A stretch of 64,000 bases of DNA from Prevotella sp. UBA3776 (GTDB lineage: Bacteria > Bacteroidota > Bacteroidia > Bacteroidales > Bacteroidaceae). The notes beneath the pieces are model-generated. The model did no database searches and was not told where the DNA came from. It worked only from the letters and a program-made list of their open reading frames with translations. The DNA lies in contig DFFM01000037.1 of NCBI GenBank assembly GCA_002369515.1, positions 6,174-70,173 of the forward strand. Direction: 5' to 3'. How positions within the stretch are numbered: position 1 is the stretch's first letter; every line of letters begins with the position of its first letter. This document shows, one piece after another, positions 7,535-16,375 of this stretch. A program made the translations under genes and the position numbers.

Positions 7535-9031
7535 ATGAAACAACAAGCATTTCTGAAAATCAACCCTGCCGACTCGGTAGTGGTTTGTCTGCGACCCATG
7601 AAACAGGGCGAGACCATCGACATTGACGGCCAGAGCATCACCCTGCTGCAAGATACACCAGCCGGACACAAGGTGCTCATCGCCGACCGCAAGCAAGGCG
7701 AGGACATCATCAAGTACGGCTACCCCATAGGCCACGCCCGCGAAGACCTGAAGGCCGGACAGTGGGTGAACGAGAACAACCTGAAAACCAATCTCGCCGG
7801 AACGCTCAGCTACGAGTACCACCCCGTGGACGAAAAGCTCAGCATCGAGAACGAGGGCCGCACCTTCCGCGGATACGTGCGCAGCAACGGCGAGGTGGGC
7901 ATCCGCAACGAAGTGTGGATAGTGCCCACTGTGGGCTGTGTCAACGGCATTGCCGAGCGGCTGGCCGCCCAACTGGAGAAAGAGACTGGCCTCGAAGGCA
8001 TCGACGCCGTGCATGCCTGGCACCACAACTTCGGTTGCTCGCAACTTTCGGGCGACCATGAGAACACGCGCAAGGTGCTGCGCGACATCGTGCTCCATCC
8101 CAATGCCGGCGCTGTGCTGGTGCTGGGCCTCGGCTGCGAGAACAATCAGCCCGACCAGTTCATGGAGATGCTGGGCGACTACGACCGCCAGCGCATCCGC
8201 CTGCTGGTGACGCAGAAGGTGGAGGGCGACGAGGTGGAAGAAGGCATGCGCCTGTTGCGCGAGCTCTATGCCATCGCCCGTGAGGACAAACGCCAGGAGT
8301 GCCCGCTGAGCAAGCTGCGCGTAGGCTTGAAGTGTGGCGGCAGCGACGGTTTCAGCGGCATCACCGCCAACCCGCTTGTGGGCGAGTTCAGCGACTGGCT
8401 GGTGGCCCAGGGCGGCACGAGCATACTGACCGAGGTGCCCGAGATGTTTGGCGCCGAAACCATTCTGATGAACCGCTGCGAGAGTCCCGAGCTGTTCCGT
8501 CAGACGGTGAGCCTCATCAACAACTTCAAGGAGTACTTCCTCAGCCACGGCGAGCCCGTGGGCGAGAACCCAAGTCCGGGCAACAAGGCCGGCGGCATCA
8601 GCACCCTCGAGGACAAAGCGCTGGGCTGCACCCAGAAGTGCGGACGTGCGCCCGTGAGTGGTGTGCTGGAGTATGGCGACCGTCTGAAAACCAACGGCCT
8701 GAACCTGCTCTCGGCACCGGGCAACGACCTGGTGGCCGCCACGGCACTGGCTTCGGCTGGCTGCCAGATAGTGCTCTTCACAACGGGCCGTGGAACGCCC
8801 TTCGGAACGTTCATCCCCACGATGAAGATATCCACCAACAGCACCTTGTTCCGCAACAAGCCCAACTGGATTGACTTCAATGCGGGCGAACTGGTGGAAG
8901 GAACGCCGATGAAGGACTTGGTGGCCCGCTTCACCGAAAAAATCATCAGTGTGGCCAACGGCGAACCCACACGCAACGAACAGAACGGTTACCGCGAAAT
9001 CTCCATCTTCAAGAATGGCGTGACGCTGTAA
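7535..9031 (+). CDS. uxaA: Altronate dehydratase
   Basis: Enzyme of 498 residues that removes water from D-altronate to give 2-keto-3-deoxygluconate, the substrate of KdgK. The N-terminal SAF-like domain (FLKINPADSVVVCLRPMKQGETI) and the large C-terminal domain are both complete. Metal-site motifs include GCVNGIAERL, WHHNFGCSQLSGDHENT and GLGCENNQ, and the end has TTGRGTPFGT. Length and domain order match UxaA, not the shorter GarD variants. The reading frame runs upstream to 7259 through a 21-bp repeat. The ATG at 7535 is preferred because the conserved domain starts there and the upstream frame encodes only repeat. Confidence 0.93.
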   Translation: MKQQAFLKINPADSVVVCLRPMKQGETIDIDGQSITLLQDTPAGHKVLIADRKQGEDIIKYGYPIGHAREDLKAGQWVNENNLKTNLAGTLSYEYHPVDEKLSIENEGRTFRGYVRSNGEVGIRNEVWIVPTVGCVNGIAERLAAQLEKETGLEGIDAVHAWHHNFGCSQLSGDHENTRKVLRDIVLHPNAGAVLVLGLGCENNQPDQFMEMLGDYDRQRIRLLVTQKVEGDEVEEGMRLLRELYAIAREDKRQECPLSKLRVGLKCGGSDGFSGITANPLVGEFSDWLVAQGGTSILTEVPEMFGAETILMNRCESPELFRQTVSLINNFKEYFLSHGEPVGENPSPGNKAGGISTLEDKALGCTQKCGRAPVSGVLEYGDRLKTNGLNLLSAPGNDLVAATALASAGCQIVLFTTGRGTPFGTFIPTMKISTNSTLFRNKPNWIDFNAGELVEGTPMKDLVARFTEKIISVANGEPTRNEQNGYREISIFKNGVTL

Positions 9032-9032
9032 G

Positions 9033-9122
9033 AACCCCATTGGCGCCATGGGACTCATAAGCCTTATGGGTCCCATAGGTCCCATGGGTCCTATAAGCCC
9101 CATAACCCCCATAAGCTCCATG
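9033..9122. repeat. Ten 9-bp tandem units filling the uxaA-NhaC junction
   Basis: Ten consecutive 9-mers of consensus RGYCCCATA run from the base after the uxaA TAA stop (9029-9031, one base between) to 9122. The last unit, AGCTCCATG, supplies the start codon of the next gene. The same 9-mer family fills the junction at 57040-57102. Read in the frame of the downstream gene, each unit gives a tripeptide of the form (Ile/Met)-(Gly/Ser)-(Pro/Leu). Confidence 0.9.
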
Positions 9123-10400
9123 ACCAACAAAAAAGGCCTCTTGGCCCTCTCTCCGCTGGCAGTGTTCATGCTGCTCTACGTCGTGCTCTCGGTCTTGGCC
9201 GGCGACTTCTACAAGGTGCCCATCACGGTCATCTTCATGATAGCCAGCATCTACGCCGTCGTCATCACGGGCGGGCTGCCCCTGAAGAAGCGCGTCGATA
9301 TCTTCAGCCGCGGAGCCAGTTCGGACAACTTGTTGCTCATGCTGTGGATCTACGTGCTGGCCGGAGCCTTTGCGGCTTCGGCCAAAAGCATGGGCAGCAT
9401 AGACGCCACGGTCAATGCTGCCCTCAACGTGCTGCCCGGCAACCTGCTGCTGCCGGGGCTGTTTCTGGCCGCCTGCTTCATCAGCGTCTCCATCGGCACC
9501 AGCGTAGGCACCGTGGTGGCCTTGGTGCCCATCGCCGTGGGCATTGCCCAGCAAACGGGGGGCAGCCTGCCGCTCATCACGGCCATCATCGTGGGCGGGG
9601 CCTACTTCGGCGACAACCTGTCGTTCATCAGCGACACCACCGTGGTGGCCACCAGTACGCAAGGGTGCCGCATGAGCGACAAGTTTCGCGTCAACGCCTT
9701 TATCGTGATGCCTGCCGCACTGGTCATTCTTGTGGTCTATGCCGTCATGGGGGCCAACGTGCAGGTGCCCGTCGAGTGGCGCGAGGTGAGCTATCTGAAG
9801 GTGCTTCCCTACGTGGTGGTGCTGGTGGCCGCCGTGCTGGGCATGAACGTCATGGCCGTGCTCGTGTTGGGCATTGCGCTCTGCGGCTGCATCGGTCTGT
9901 GCGACGGCTCCTACGACCTGTTCGGATGGCTCGCAGCCATGGGCGATGGGGTGAAGGGCATGGGCGAGCTCATCATCGTGGCCATGTTGGCGGGCGGCAT
10001 GCTCGAACTCATTCGCGAAAACGGCGGCATCGACTACATCATCAGCCGGTTGACGGCCCACGTGAACGGCAAGCGGGGGGCCGAACTCTCCATCGCGGGA
10101 CTGGTCAGCCTGGTGAATCTCTGCACGGCCAACAACACCATCGCCATACTCACTGTGGGCGGCATAGCCAAGAAAATAGGCGACCGCTACGGTGTGGACA
10201 ATAAGAAGGCAGCCAGCATTCTCGACACGTTCTCGTGTACGGTGCAGGGCCTTATTCCCTATGGTGTGCAGATGTTGCTCGCCGCGGGACTGGCCAAACT
10301 CAACCCAATGGAGATTCTGCCCTATCTGTACTACCCCATGGCCATCGGCGTGGCGGCCACGCTCTCCATTCTGCTGCGCTATCCGAGAAGATACTCGTAA
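9120..10400 (+). CDS. NhaC-family Na+/H+ antiporter-like transporter
   Basis: Integral inner-membrane transporter with about ten to eleven hydrophobic segments over 426 residues. The family signature is clear: GGAYFGDNLSFISDTTVVATSTQGC near residue 160, with polar residues inside helices, and a second re-entrant-like segment, LVNLCTANNTIAILTVGGIAKK. Members exchange Na+ for H+ or, in some subfamilies, carry organic acids. Its position after uxaA raises the possibility that it imports a uronate or aldonate; this is inference. An in-frame ATG at 9048 would add 24 residues of Met/Ile-Gly/Ser-Pro repeat, but the ATG at 9120 is preferred because the family begins there. No promoter is seen, so it is probably co-transcribed with uxaA. 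Confidence 0.85.
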   Translation: MTNKKGLLALSPLAVFMLLYVVLSVLAGDFYKVPITVIFMIASIYAVVITGGLPLKKRVDIFSRGASSDNLLLMLWIYVLAGAFAASAKSMGSIDATVNAALNVLPGNLLLPGLFLAACFISVSIGTSVGTVVALVPIAVGIAQQTGGSLPLITAIIVGGAYFGDNLSFISDTTVVATSTQGCRMSDKFRVNAFIVMPAALVILVVYAVMGANVQVPVEWREVSYLKVLPYVVVLVAAVLGMNVMAVLVLGIALCGCIGLCDGSYDLFGWLAAMGDGVKGMGELIIVAMLAGGMLELIRENGGIDYIISRLTAHVNGKRGAELSIAGLVSLVNLCTANNTIAILTVGGIAKKIGDRYGVDNKKAASILDTFSCTVQGLIPYGVQMLLAAGLAKLNPMEILPYLYYPMAIGVAATLSILLRYPRRYS

Positions 10401-10517
10401 AGGCGGCAACCCGCACTCTCTCCCTGCGCAGAGGGAAACACTCATGGCGACAACCATTGTCAGCCCCCCCCGAACTCCTGCACTCCAGAAACTCAGAACC
10501 ATCACACTCCTAAGAAC

Positions 10518-11339
10518 ATGGACATCATACAGCGCAATTTCTTCCGTCTGCTACGCTCGGGCGCCTACGGCGACGCCGATGCCATCGAACCCATGTCGGC
10601 CTTCAAGTGGAGGCGGGTGTTCCAGATGGTGGAATCGCAGGACGTGGCCTCCACCACGCTCAAGGGCCTGGAGAACCATGCCAACGACCGCAACCTCAAC
10701 CTGCCCGAAGGCATGCAGGAACAATGGCGGAACGCCGCACACAACAGCGAGAAGCGCACCATCATGAGTTCGCCCATGGCCACCTTCGAACTGTCGAACT
10801 TCTTTCTGAACCGCCGACTGAAAAAAATCATGACCACCGAGCGCCACAGCATTGACTGTTCGGGCGAAACCATGCAGCTGCTGAACATCATCATCTACAA
10901 CGTGAACCACATTCTCAGCAGCGGCATCAGTCTGCACGGCATCATCGAACTGGGGCGATTCCTGCGCAAGCAGGGCGACCGCGTGGATTTCGTCAAGCTG
11001 GACAACTGGTTGGCCAAGTTGGGCATGCAGCGCATGGCACAGCTCGAAGGCAGCATCCTGATGGCCGTGTTCAACTTCGAACAAGACGAGCTGCCCTTTG
11101 TGCAGCACATGGAGCCTGCCGCCTACAAACTGACGCTGCGCACACTGAGCCACACGGCCAAGGACACCGCCGAAGACTGGCACTTCAGACAATCGAGCAC
11201 TGGCTTCGTGCAGAACAACTCGAAGGTGCTCCGTCGGAACCTGCGCCGGAGCATGCGCTATTTTGCCTATTATCCGGTAGAAACCACCAGCAATTTCTTC
11301 AACAACTTCGTAAAGTCGCTCTCTGAGATAGAAGAATAG
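10518..11339 (+). CDS. Conserved hypothetical protein
   Basis: Soluble 273-residue, mostly helical protein with no signal peptide or membrane helix. The start IIQRNFFRLLRSGAYGDADAIEPMSAFKWRRVFQMVESQDV resembles the N-terminal region of Bacteroidales proteins annotated as uncharacterised nucleotidyltransferases, but no GS-x(n)-D-x-D polymerase-beta-type motif is visible, so a catalytic role is unsupported. The C-terminal part is rich in Arg and Phe (VLRRNLRRSMRYFAYYPVE). It follows the transporter by about 117 nt without an obvious promoter and may ride on the same transcript. Function unknown. Confidence 0.7.
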   Translation: MDIIQRNFFRLLRSGAYGDADAIEPMSAFKWRRVFQMVESQDVASTTLKGLENHANDRNLNLPEGMQEQWRNAAHNSEKRTIMSSPMATFELSNFFLNRRLKKIMTTERHSIDCSGETMQLLNIIIYNVNHILSSGISLHGIIELGRFLRKQGDRVDFVKLDNWLAKLGMQRMAQLEGSILMAVFNFEQDELPFVQHMEPAAYKLTLRTLSHTAKDTAEDWHFRQSSTGFVQNNSKVLRRNLRRSMRYFAYYPVETTSNFFNNFVKSLSEIEE

Positions 11340-11464
11340 GGGTTTGCGGCTTGCAGACTGCTGATTACGGTCAAAGTTCAAAGCCTTGACACCCTAAAAA
11401 TTTAAAAAAAGCTATACTTGTTATAATTTTTAATTTTTAATTTTTAATCTTAGATTTTTTGTAG

Positions 11465-11472
11465 TACCTTTG
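11465..11472 (+). promoter_or_regulatory. -7 promoter element next to the GH25 start codon
   Basis: TACCTTTG at 11465-11472 is an exact TAnnTTTG match, 5 nt before the ATG at 11478. Transcription would start at or within about 2 nt of the ATG, implying a leaderless or nearly leaderless mRNA. The upstream 11427-11460 is a run of ATTTTTA-like repeats. Confidence 0.65.
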
Positions 11473-11477
11473 CACCT

Positions 11478-12173
11478 ATGAAACGAATCATAGGCATCAT
11501 CATAAGCATATTTGCACTTTTGCCAATCTGCGCGCAAACCACCGAAGTGAATTGCGAGGACACTTGCGCCCATATCCACGGCATCGACCTGAGCCACTAT
11601 CAGGGCCGCGTGTTCTGGGAGCATGTGGGAGACAACAGCAAAATGGCATACGTCTATCTGAAAGCCACCGAAGGCGGCGACCGCATCGACCACACCTACG
11701 AGGAGAACATCCGTCTGGCCCACCGGTACGGGCTCAAAGTGGGGTCCTACCACTTCTACCGTCCGCTGACCGACCAGCGCCGCCAACTCGAAAACTTCAA
11801 GGCGCAGTGCCGTCCGGGCGACCAGGACCTCATCCCGATGATCGACATCGAAACCAAAGGCGGGCTGAGCACCGAGGCTTTCTGCGACTCGCTCTTCAAA
11901 TTCCTCGACCTGGTGGAAAAAGCCTACAAGCAGAAACCGCTGCTCTACACCGGCCGCAACTTCTACAACGCCAACTTGGCCTACAAGGTGGATGACTACA
12001 AACTCATGATAGCCCAATATACCGACGACCCACCAACGCTCATCGACGAGCGCGACTATCTGGCCTGGCAATATTCGGCCAAGGGACGCATCAAGGGCAT
12101 CAACACCTATGTGGACAAAAGCCGGTTCATGGGCAACCACAGTCTGCGCGAACTGAAATACAGAAGGCACTGA
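11478..12173 (+). CDS. Secreted GH25 lysozyme-like muramidase
   Basis: Glycoside hydrolase family 25 protein of 231 residues, expected to cut the beta-1,4 bond between MurNAc and GlcNAc in peptidoglycan. A signal peptide spans residues 1-20 (IIGIIISIFALLPICAQ). The catalytic barrel shows HGIDLSHYQG with the first active-site Asp, the conserved YLKATEGG, VGSYHFYRP, and PMIDIE with the catalytic Asp/Glu pair; YLAWQYSAKGRI is the usual end. The chain is single-domain with no cell-wall-binding repeats. It stands alone between unrelated genes and carries its own promoter directly at the start codon. It may act in wall remodelling or against competitors; the sequence does not decide. Confidence 0.9.
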   Translation: MKRIIGIIISIFALLPICAQTTEVNCEDTCAHIHGIDLSHYQGRVFWEHVGDNSKMAYVYLKATEGGDRIDHTYEENIRLAHRYGLKVGSYHFYRPLTDQRRQLENFKAQCRPGDQDLIPMIDIETKGGLSTEAFCDSLFKFLDLVEKAYKQKPLLYTGRNFYNANLAYKVDDYKLMIAQYTDDPPTLIDERDYLAWQYSAKGRIKGINTYVDKSRFMGNHSLRELKYRRH

Positions 12174-12270
12174 CCGCTCCCCCCAGAAACGTTTGCTTCG
12201 CCAAGGGAGAAGGTCTGATAAAAAGAATCTGAAGAAACAACAAACATATACTTTTTTTTGAAATAAAACC

Positions 12271-13728
12271 ATGGCAATCATAAAATGTCCCGAGTGCGGC
12301 CGTCAAATCAGCGACAAAGCACCCACCTGCCCCAACTGCGGGGTGGAAATAGCAGGAAAGGTGGTGAAATGCCCCGACTGCTTCAACGTCTATTTCAAGG
12401 ACGAGGAAACCTGCCCCAACTGCCATCGCCATAATGACGCTTACCAGCCGCAGCAAACCGAGTCTGCCCAGCCACAGCAGCAACGTGTACAGATACCTGT
12501 CCCCACTGCCGCCCAAATGGCATCGTCGGCAACAGCCAGCAGCCAACAATCTGCAGCCGGCAACAGCCGCAACCGCACCACACGCGTCACTCCGCCGCCC
12601 GTAGGAGGCGAGCCGCGCAAAAGCCACACACCGCTCATCGTGTCCTTTGTCATCGCCCTCATCATCTGCGCCATCTGCTTCTACTTCTACCAGCAGGCCA
12701 ACAACAGCAAGGAGCGCGAAGAATACGAGTTTGCCATGCAGAGCAGCGACCCACTGGTGCTGCAGACCTATCTCGACAACTTCACCGAGGCACCCCAGGA
12801 ACATCGCGATTCAATTGCCGCCCATCTCAACGCCATCAAACAGGGCGACCGCGACTGGGCCAACGCCGTAGTCAGCGGCTCAAGGGCTGCCATCGAGGAC
12901 TACCTACGCATTCACCCCAACAGCACCCACCGCATTGAGGCCATCCACAAGATTGACTCGCTCGACTGGACCGTGGCCCAGAACCAGAACAGCCTCGAAG
13001 CCTTCAAGGAATACATCGACCGCCATGCCGACGGCGAGCACTTCAGCGAGGCAAAGCAAATCTACGACCGGCTGGTGGCCACAGTTGTCACGCAGGAAGA
13101 CATCGACATGGTGAAAGGACTCTTCAAGAAGTACTTCCAGAGCATCAACAGCAAAGACGAGAGCACACTGCTCACCACCGTCACCTCCATTCTGAAGAAC
13201 TTCCTCGGCAAGGACAACGCCAATTCGGGCGACGTGGTGAACTTCCTCCACCAGATTTACCGCGACGACATGAGTCGCATGAACTTCTCGCTCAACAACG
13301 ACTTCAGCATCAACAAGAAAACCTCTGACACAGGAGGCCCCTATGAGTTCAGTGTCAGTTTCTCGGCTGGACAAAACGTTGAGCGCGACGGCAAACAAGA
13401 GAAAAACCGCTACCGCATACGTGCCACCGTGTCGCCAGAAGGAAAAATCTCGGGCTTCAACATGACACGCATTGTGGAGCAGCCCGCCGAAACGGCCACT
13501 TCTAGCTCCGAGTCGAAGCCAGCAGCTTCTGCCACTTCGAAACCTGCGTCGTCAACGACTTCGAAGCCTGCTGCCTCTGCCAGTTCGAAGCCTGCTTCAT
13601 CGACTGCTGCAAAGACAGCTGCCAAACCAGCTGCCGCCGCAACGTCGAAACCAGCCGCCAAACCAGCTGCAAAGCCTGCTGAGACAAAGAAAACAGAAAC
13701 CAAAAAGACAGAAGCAAAGAAGAACTAG
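12271..13728 (+). CDS. Double zinc-ribbon membrane protein with Lys/Ala/Ser/Pro tail
   Basis: Unrecognised 485-residue protein. Residues 5-22 and 34-51 form two CxxC-x(n)-CxxC zinc ribbons (CPECGRQ...CPNCG and CPDCFN...CPNC). A Gln/Ser/Ala-rich linker follows, then one membrane helix near 119-141. A large domain follows with tetratricopeptide-like helices (YLDNFTEAPQEHRDSIAAHL) and an NTF2-like or DUF4878-like region near 290-400 (LFKKYFQSINSKDESTLL). The last 75 residues are low complexity, alternating SKPA and KPAAK, ending in ETKKTEAKKN. The ribbon-helix-repeat layout resembles zinc-ribbon envelope proteins of Bacteroidales. The basic tail could bind acidic polymers. Function unknown. Confidence 0.75.
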   Translation: MAIIKCPECGRQISDKAPTCPNCGVEIAGKVVKCPDCFNVYFKDEETCPNCHRHNDAYQPQQTESAQPQQQRVQIPVPTAAQMASSATASSQQSAAGNSRNRTTRVTPPPVGGEPRKSHTPLIVSFVIALIICAICFYFYQQANNSKEREEYEFAMQSSDPLVLQTYLDNFTEAPQEHRDSIAAHLNAIKQGDRDWANAVVSGSRAAIEDYLRIHPNSTHRIEAIHKIDSLDWTVAQNQNSLEAFKEYIDRHADGEHFSEAKQIYDRLVATVVTQEDIDMVKGLFKKYFQSINSKDESTLLTTVTSILKNFLGKDNANSGDVVNFLHQIYRDDMSRMNFSLNNDFSINKKTSDTGGPYEFSVSFSAGQNVERDGKQEKNRYRIRATVSPEGKISGFNMTRIVEQPAETATSSSESKPAASATSKPASSTTSKPAASASSKPASSTAAKTAAKPAAAATSKPAAKPAAKPAETKKTETKKTEAKKN

Positions 13729-13752
13729 ACTTCTTTGCAGAAACTTTGTGCC

Positions 13753-15069
13753 ATGATAGGGAAGATACTTGAAAAACTCCACATCGCCGAACTCAACATG
13801 ATGCAGCAGGAAGCTGTCGAGGCTATTCTGCGCACTAAGGACGACGTGCTGGTGCTTTCGCCTACGGGCACGGGCAAGACGCTTTCCTATCTGCTGCCGC
13901 TGGCCGAACTGCTCGATTCGTCGAGCGACGAGCTGCAAGCCGTGGTGCTGGTTCCTGGACGCGAACTGGCTCTCCAATCGGCCACTGTGATGCGCGACAT
14001 GGGCTGTGGCCTGCGCGCCATGAGCCTCTATGGCGGTCGTCCCACGATGGACGAGCATCGACAGTTGCGCGAGGTGAAACCCCACATCGTTTTTGCCACG
14101 CCAGGGCGGTTGAACGACCATCTGGACAAAGGCAACTTGAGTGGCGAGGGGGTGAAATATCTGGTGATTGACGAGTTCGACAAGTGTCTGGAAATGGGTT
14201 TCCAGGCAGAGATGTCGGCCGCGACAGCCAAACTGACTCGTGTGGAGCGGCGCATGCTGCTCTCGGCCACCCGTGCTGCCGAGATTCCGCGCTTTGTGAA
14301 CATGGGGCGCACACGCATGGTGGAGTTTCTGGACGACGACGAGCAGGTTTCTTCGCGCGTACATATATATATTGTGCGCAGCAGGCAGAAAGACAAACTG
14401 CCTTCGCTCCAACAACTGTTGCTGCAGTTGGGGGAGGGGAGCAGCATCGTGTTTCTGAACTATCGCGAGAGCGTTGAGCGCACGGACGCTTTTCTGCGGT
14501 CGTGCGGCTTCAGCACCAGTGCTTTCCACGGCGGCATGGAGCAGAAGCAGCGCGAGGATGCACTCTACAAGTTCTCCAACGGTTCGGCCAACGTGATGGT
14601 GAGCACCGACTTGGCTTCGCGCGGTCTGGATATTCCCGACATAGAGAACATCATCCATTACCATCTGCCCGAGAGCGAAGAAGGCTATATCCACCGTGTG
14701 GGACGCACGGCGCGCTGGGACAAGAGCGGACGTGCTTTCTTCATCCTCGGCCCCGACGAACAGTTGCCCGGCTATGTGGATGCCGTGGTGGAGGACTTCG
14801 AGCTGCTGCCCCAAAGCGGACAGCCTGCACCGCCGCGCATGGCAACGGTCTATATAGGCAAGGGCAAGAAAGACAAAATCTCGAAAGGCGACATTGTGGG
14901 GTTCCTCTGCAAGAAGGGGGGCTTGGACAGTTCAGAGATAGGCCGCATCGACGTGAAAGACCGCTATGCCTACGCCGCCGTCAGCCGCGAAAAGCTGCAG
15001 CAGGTGCTCCGCCAGACGCAGGGCGAAAAAATTAAAGGCATAAAAACGCTATGTGAACTTGTCAAATAG
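13753..15069 (+). CDS. DEAD-box-type RNA helicase, DbpA-like, with DEFD motif
   Basis: ATP-dependent RNA helicase of 438 residues. RecA domain 1 shows motif I PTGTGKT (37-43), motif Ia VPGREL, motif Ib TPGR, motif II DEFD at 140-143 instead of DEAD, and motif III SAT. Domain 2 shows FLNYRE, STDLASRGLDIP and HRVGRTAR. The last 75 residues (ATVYIGKGKKDKISKGDIVGFL ... DVKDRYAYAAV) match the DbpA-type RNA-binding domain, which in E. coli DbpA binds 23S rRNA hairpin 92. A role in 50S assembly is therefore likely but inferred. The Q-motif region is short. A TTG at 13735 is in frame, but the ATG at 13753 fits the fold. An imperfect -7 element (AAACTTTG, 13741-13748) lies directly before the ATG. Confidence 0.9.
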   Translation: MIGKILEKLHIAELNMMQQEAVEAILRTKDDVLVLSPTGTGKTLSYLLPLAELLDSSSDELQAVVLVPGRELALQSATVMRDMGCGLRAMSLYGGRPTMDEHRQLREVKPHIVFATPGRLNDHLDKGNLSGEGVKYLVIDEFDKCLEMGFQAEMSAATAKLTRVERRMLLSATRAAEIPRFVNMGRTRMVEFLDDDEQVSSRVHIYIVRSRQKDKLPSLQQLLLQLGEGSSIVFLNYRESVERTDAFLRSCGFSTSAFHGGMEQKQREDALYKFSNGSANVMVSTDLASRGLDIPDIENIIHYHLPESEEGYIHRVGRTARWDKSGRAFFILGPDEQLPGYVDAVVEDFELLPQSGQPAPPRMATVYIGKGKKDKISKGDIVGFLCKKGGLDSSEIGRIDVKDRYAYAAVSREKLQQVLRQTQGEKIKGIKTLCELVK

Positions 15070-15109
15070 ACACCTAAAACCAGCGTTTCAGAAACTTTAT
15101 GCTAAAAAA

Positions 15110-15141
15110 TTTGCCTGTTTCAGATAAAAAGTGTAATTTCG
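15110..15141 (+). promoter_or_regulatory. Promoter of serC-serA
   Basis: TTTG at 15110-15113 and TAATTTCG at 15134-15141, separated by 20 nt. This matches the Bacteroidales -33/-7 pattern with one mismatch and leaves a leader of about 108 nt before serC. Confidence 0.6.
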
Positions 15142-15253
15142 CAGTCGCTTTTTAGTAAGGTTATATGCTCGGCGTTTCGGTCTGGGCAACAGAAAGGAAA
15201 AAAAGAAAAAAATCATTATATCACATCAATCAACAAAAGTCAAAAAAAGTCAA

Positions 15254-16321
15254 ATGAAGAAGTACAACTTTAATGCAGGTCCTTCAATGCTTCCACGCGA
15301 AGTGATTGAGAACACTGCGAAACAGTGTTTAGACTTTAATGGTAGTGGTCTTTCATTGATGGAAATCAGCCATCGTGCCAAGGATTTCCAACCAGTGGTC
15401 GATGAGGCCGTTGCACTCGTCAAGGAGTTGCTCCAGGTGCCCGATGGCTACTCGGTCATCTTCCTCGGCGGCGGTGCCAGCCTTGAATTCTGCATGATTC
15501 CCTACAACTTCCTGATTAAGAAGGCTGCCTATCTCAACACGGGTGTCTGGGCCAAAAAGGCCATGAAGGAGGCCAAGCTGTTCGGCGAGGTGGTTGAGGT
15601 GGCTTCTTCTGCCGATGCCAACTACACGTTCATTCCCAAGGGATGGACAGTGCCCGCTGATGCCGACTATTTGCACATCACCACCAACAATACCATCTAC
15701 GGTACCGAAATCCGCAAGGATTTGGACGTGCCAGTACGCCTCATTGCCGACATGTCGTCGGACATCTTCAGCCGCCCGGTGGATGTGGCGAAGTACGACG
15801 CCATCTATGCAGGTGCCCAGAAGAACCTGGCCATGGCCGGTGTGACCATCATCATTGTGAAGGACGATGCCCTGGGTCGCGCCCCGCGTGAGATTCCCAC
15901 AATGCTCGACTATCGCACCCATGTGGAGAAGGGGTCGATGTTCAACACACCTCCCGTGGTGCCCATCTATTGCGCACTGGAGAACCTGCGCTGGATTAAG
16001 GCTCAAGGTGGTGTAGAAGCCATGGACCGCCGGGCTCACGAGCGCGCCGAAATCGTCTATGGAGAAATTGACCGCAACAAACTCTTCCGCGGTACAGCCG
16101 TCGAGGAAGACCGTTCGCTGATGAACCTCTGCTTCGTAATGGCCGACGAGTACAAAGAGCTGGAGAAAGAATTCCTCGACTTCGCAACGTCAAAGGGCAT
16201 GGTGGGCGTCAAGGGCCACCGTTCGGTAGGCGGTTTCCGCGCCAGCTGCTACAATGCCCAGACCATTGAAGGCTGCAACGCACTTGTGGCATGCATGAAG
16301 GAGTTTGAAGCTAATCATTAA
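15254..16321 (+). CDS. serC: Phosphoserine aminotransferase
   Basis: PLP-dependent cytoplasmic enzyme of 355 residues that converts 3-phosphohydroxypyruvate and glutamate to phosphoserine, the second step of serine synthesis; it may also serve pyridoxal phosphate synthesis. It starts with the typical [13 protein letters not shown], has [14 protein letters not shown] at the cofactor site, and carries the PLP lysine in [12 protein letters not shown]. The end [19 protein letters not shown] is diagnostic for SerC. It is full length, with serA 54 nt downstream on the same strand, forming the expected serC-serA pair behind one promoter. Confidence 0.97.
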   Translation: MKKYNFNAGPSMLPREVIENTAKQCLDFNGSGLSLMEISHRAKDFQPVVDEAVALVKELLQVPDGYSVIFLGGGASLEFCMIPYNFLIKKAAYLNTGVWAKKAMKEAKLFGEVVEVASSADANYTFIPKGWTVPADADYLHITTNNTIYGTEIRKDLDVPVRLIADMSSDIFSRPVDVAKYDAIYAGAQKNLAMAGVTIIIVKDDALGRAPREIPTMLDYRTHVEKGSMFNTPPVVPIYCALENLRWIKAQGGVEAMDRRAHERAEIVYGEIDRNKLFRGTAVEEDRSLMNLCFVMADEYKELEKEFLDFATSKGMVGVKGHRSVGGFRASCYNAQTIEGCNALVACMKEFEANH

Positions 16322-16375
16322 TGCTGAGTAGGCTGCGACACGGTCGTAGCACACAATACAAAGAAAACAAGAAGA

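Noticed and set aside
7280..9169. 629-codon minus-strand frame opposite uxaA
   Set aside because: Shadow of uxaA; the plus frame has a clear family and the minus frame has none.
9009..10505. 498-codon minus-strand frame opposite the antiporter
   Set aside because: Shadow; it is rich in His, Gln and Asp with no membrane or enzyme motif.
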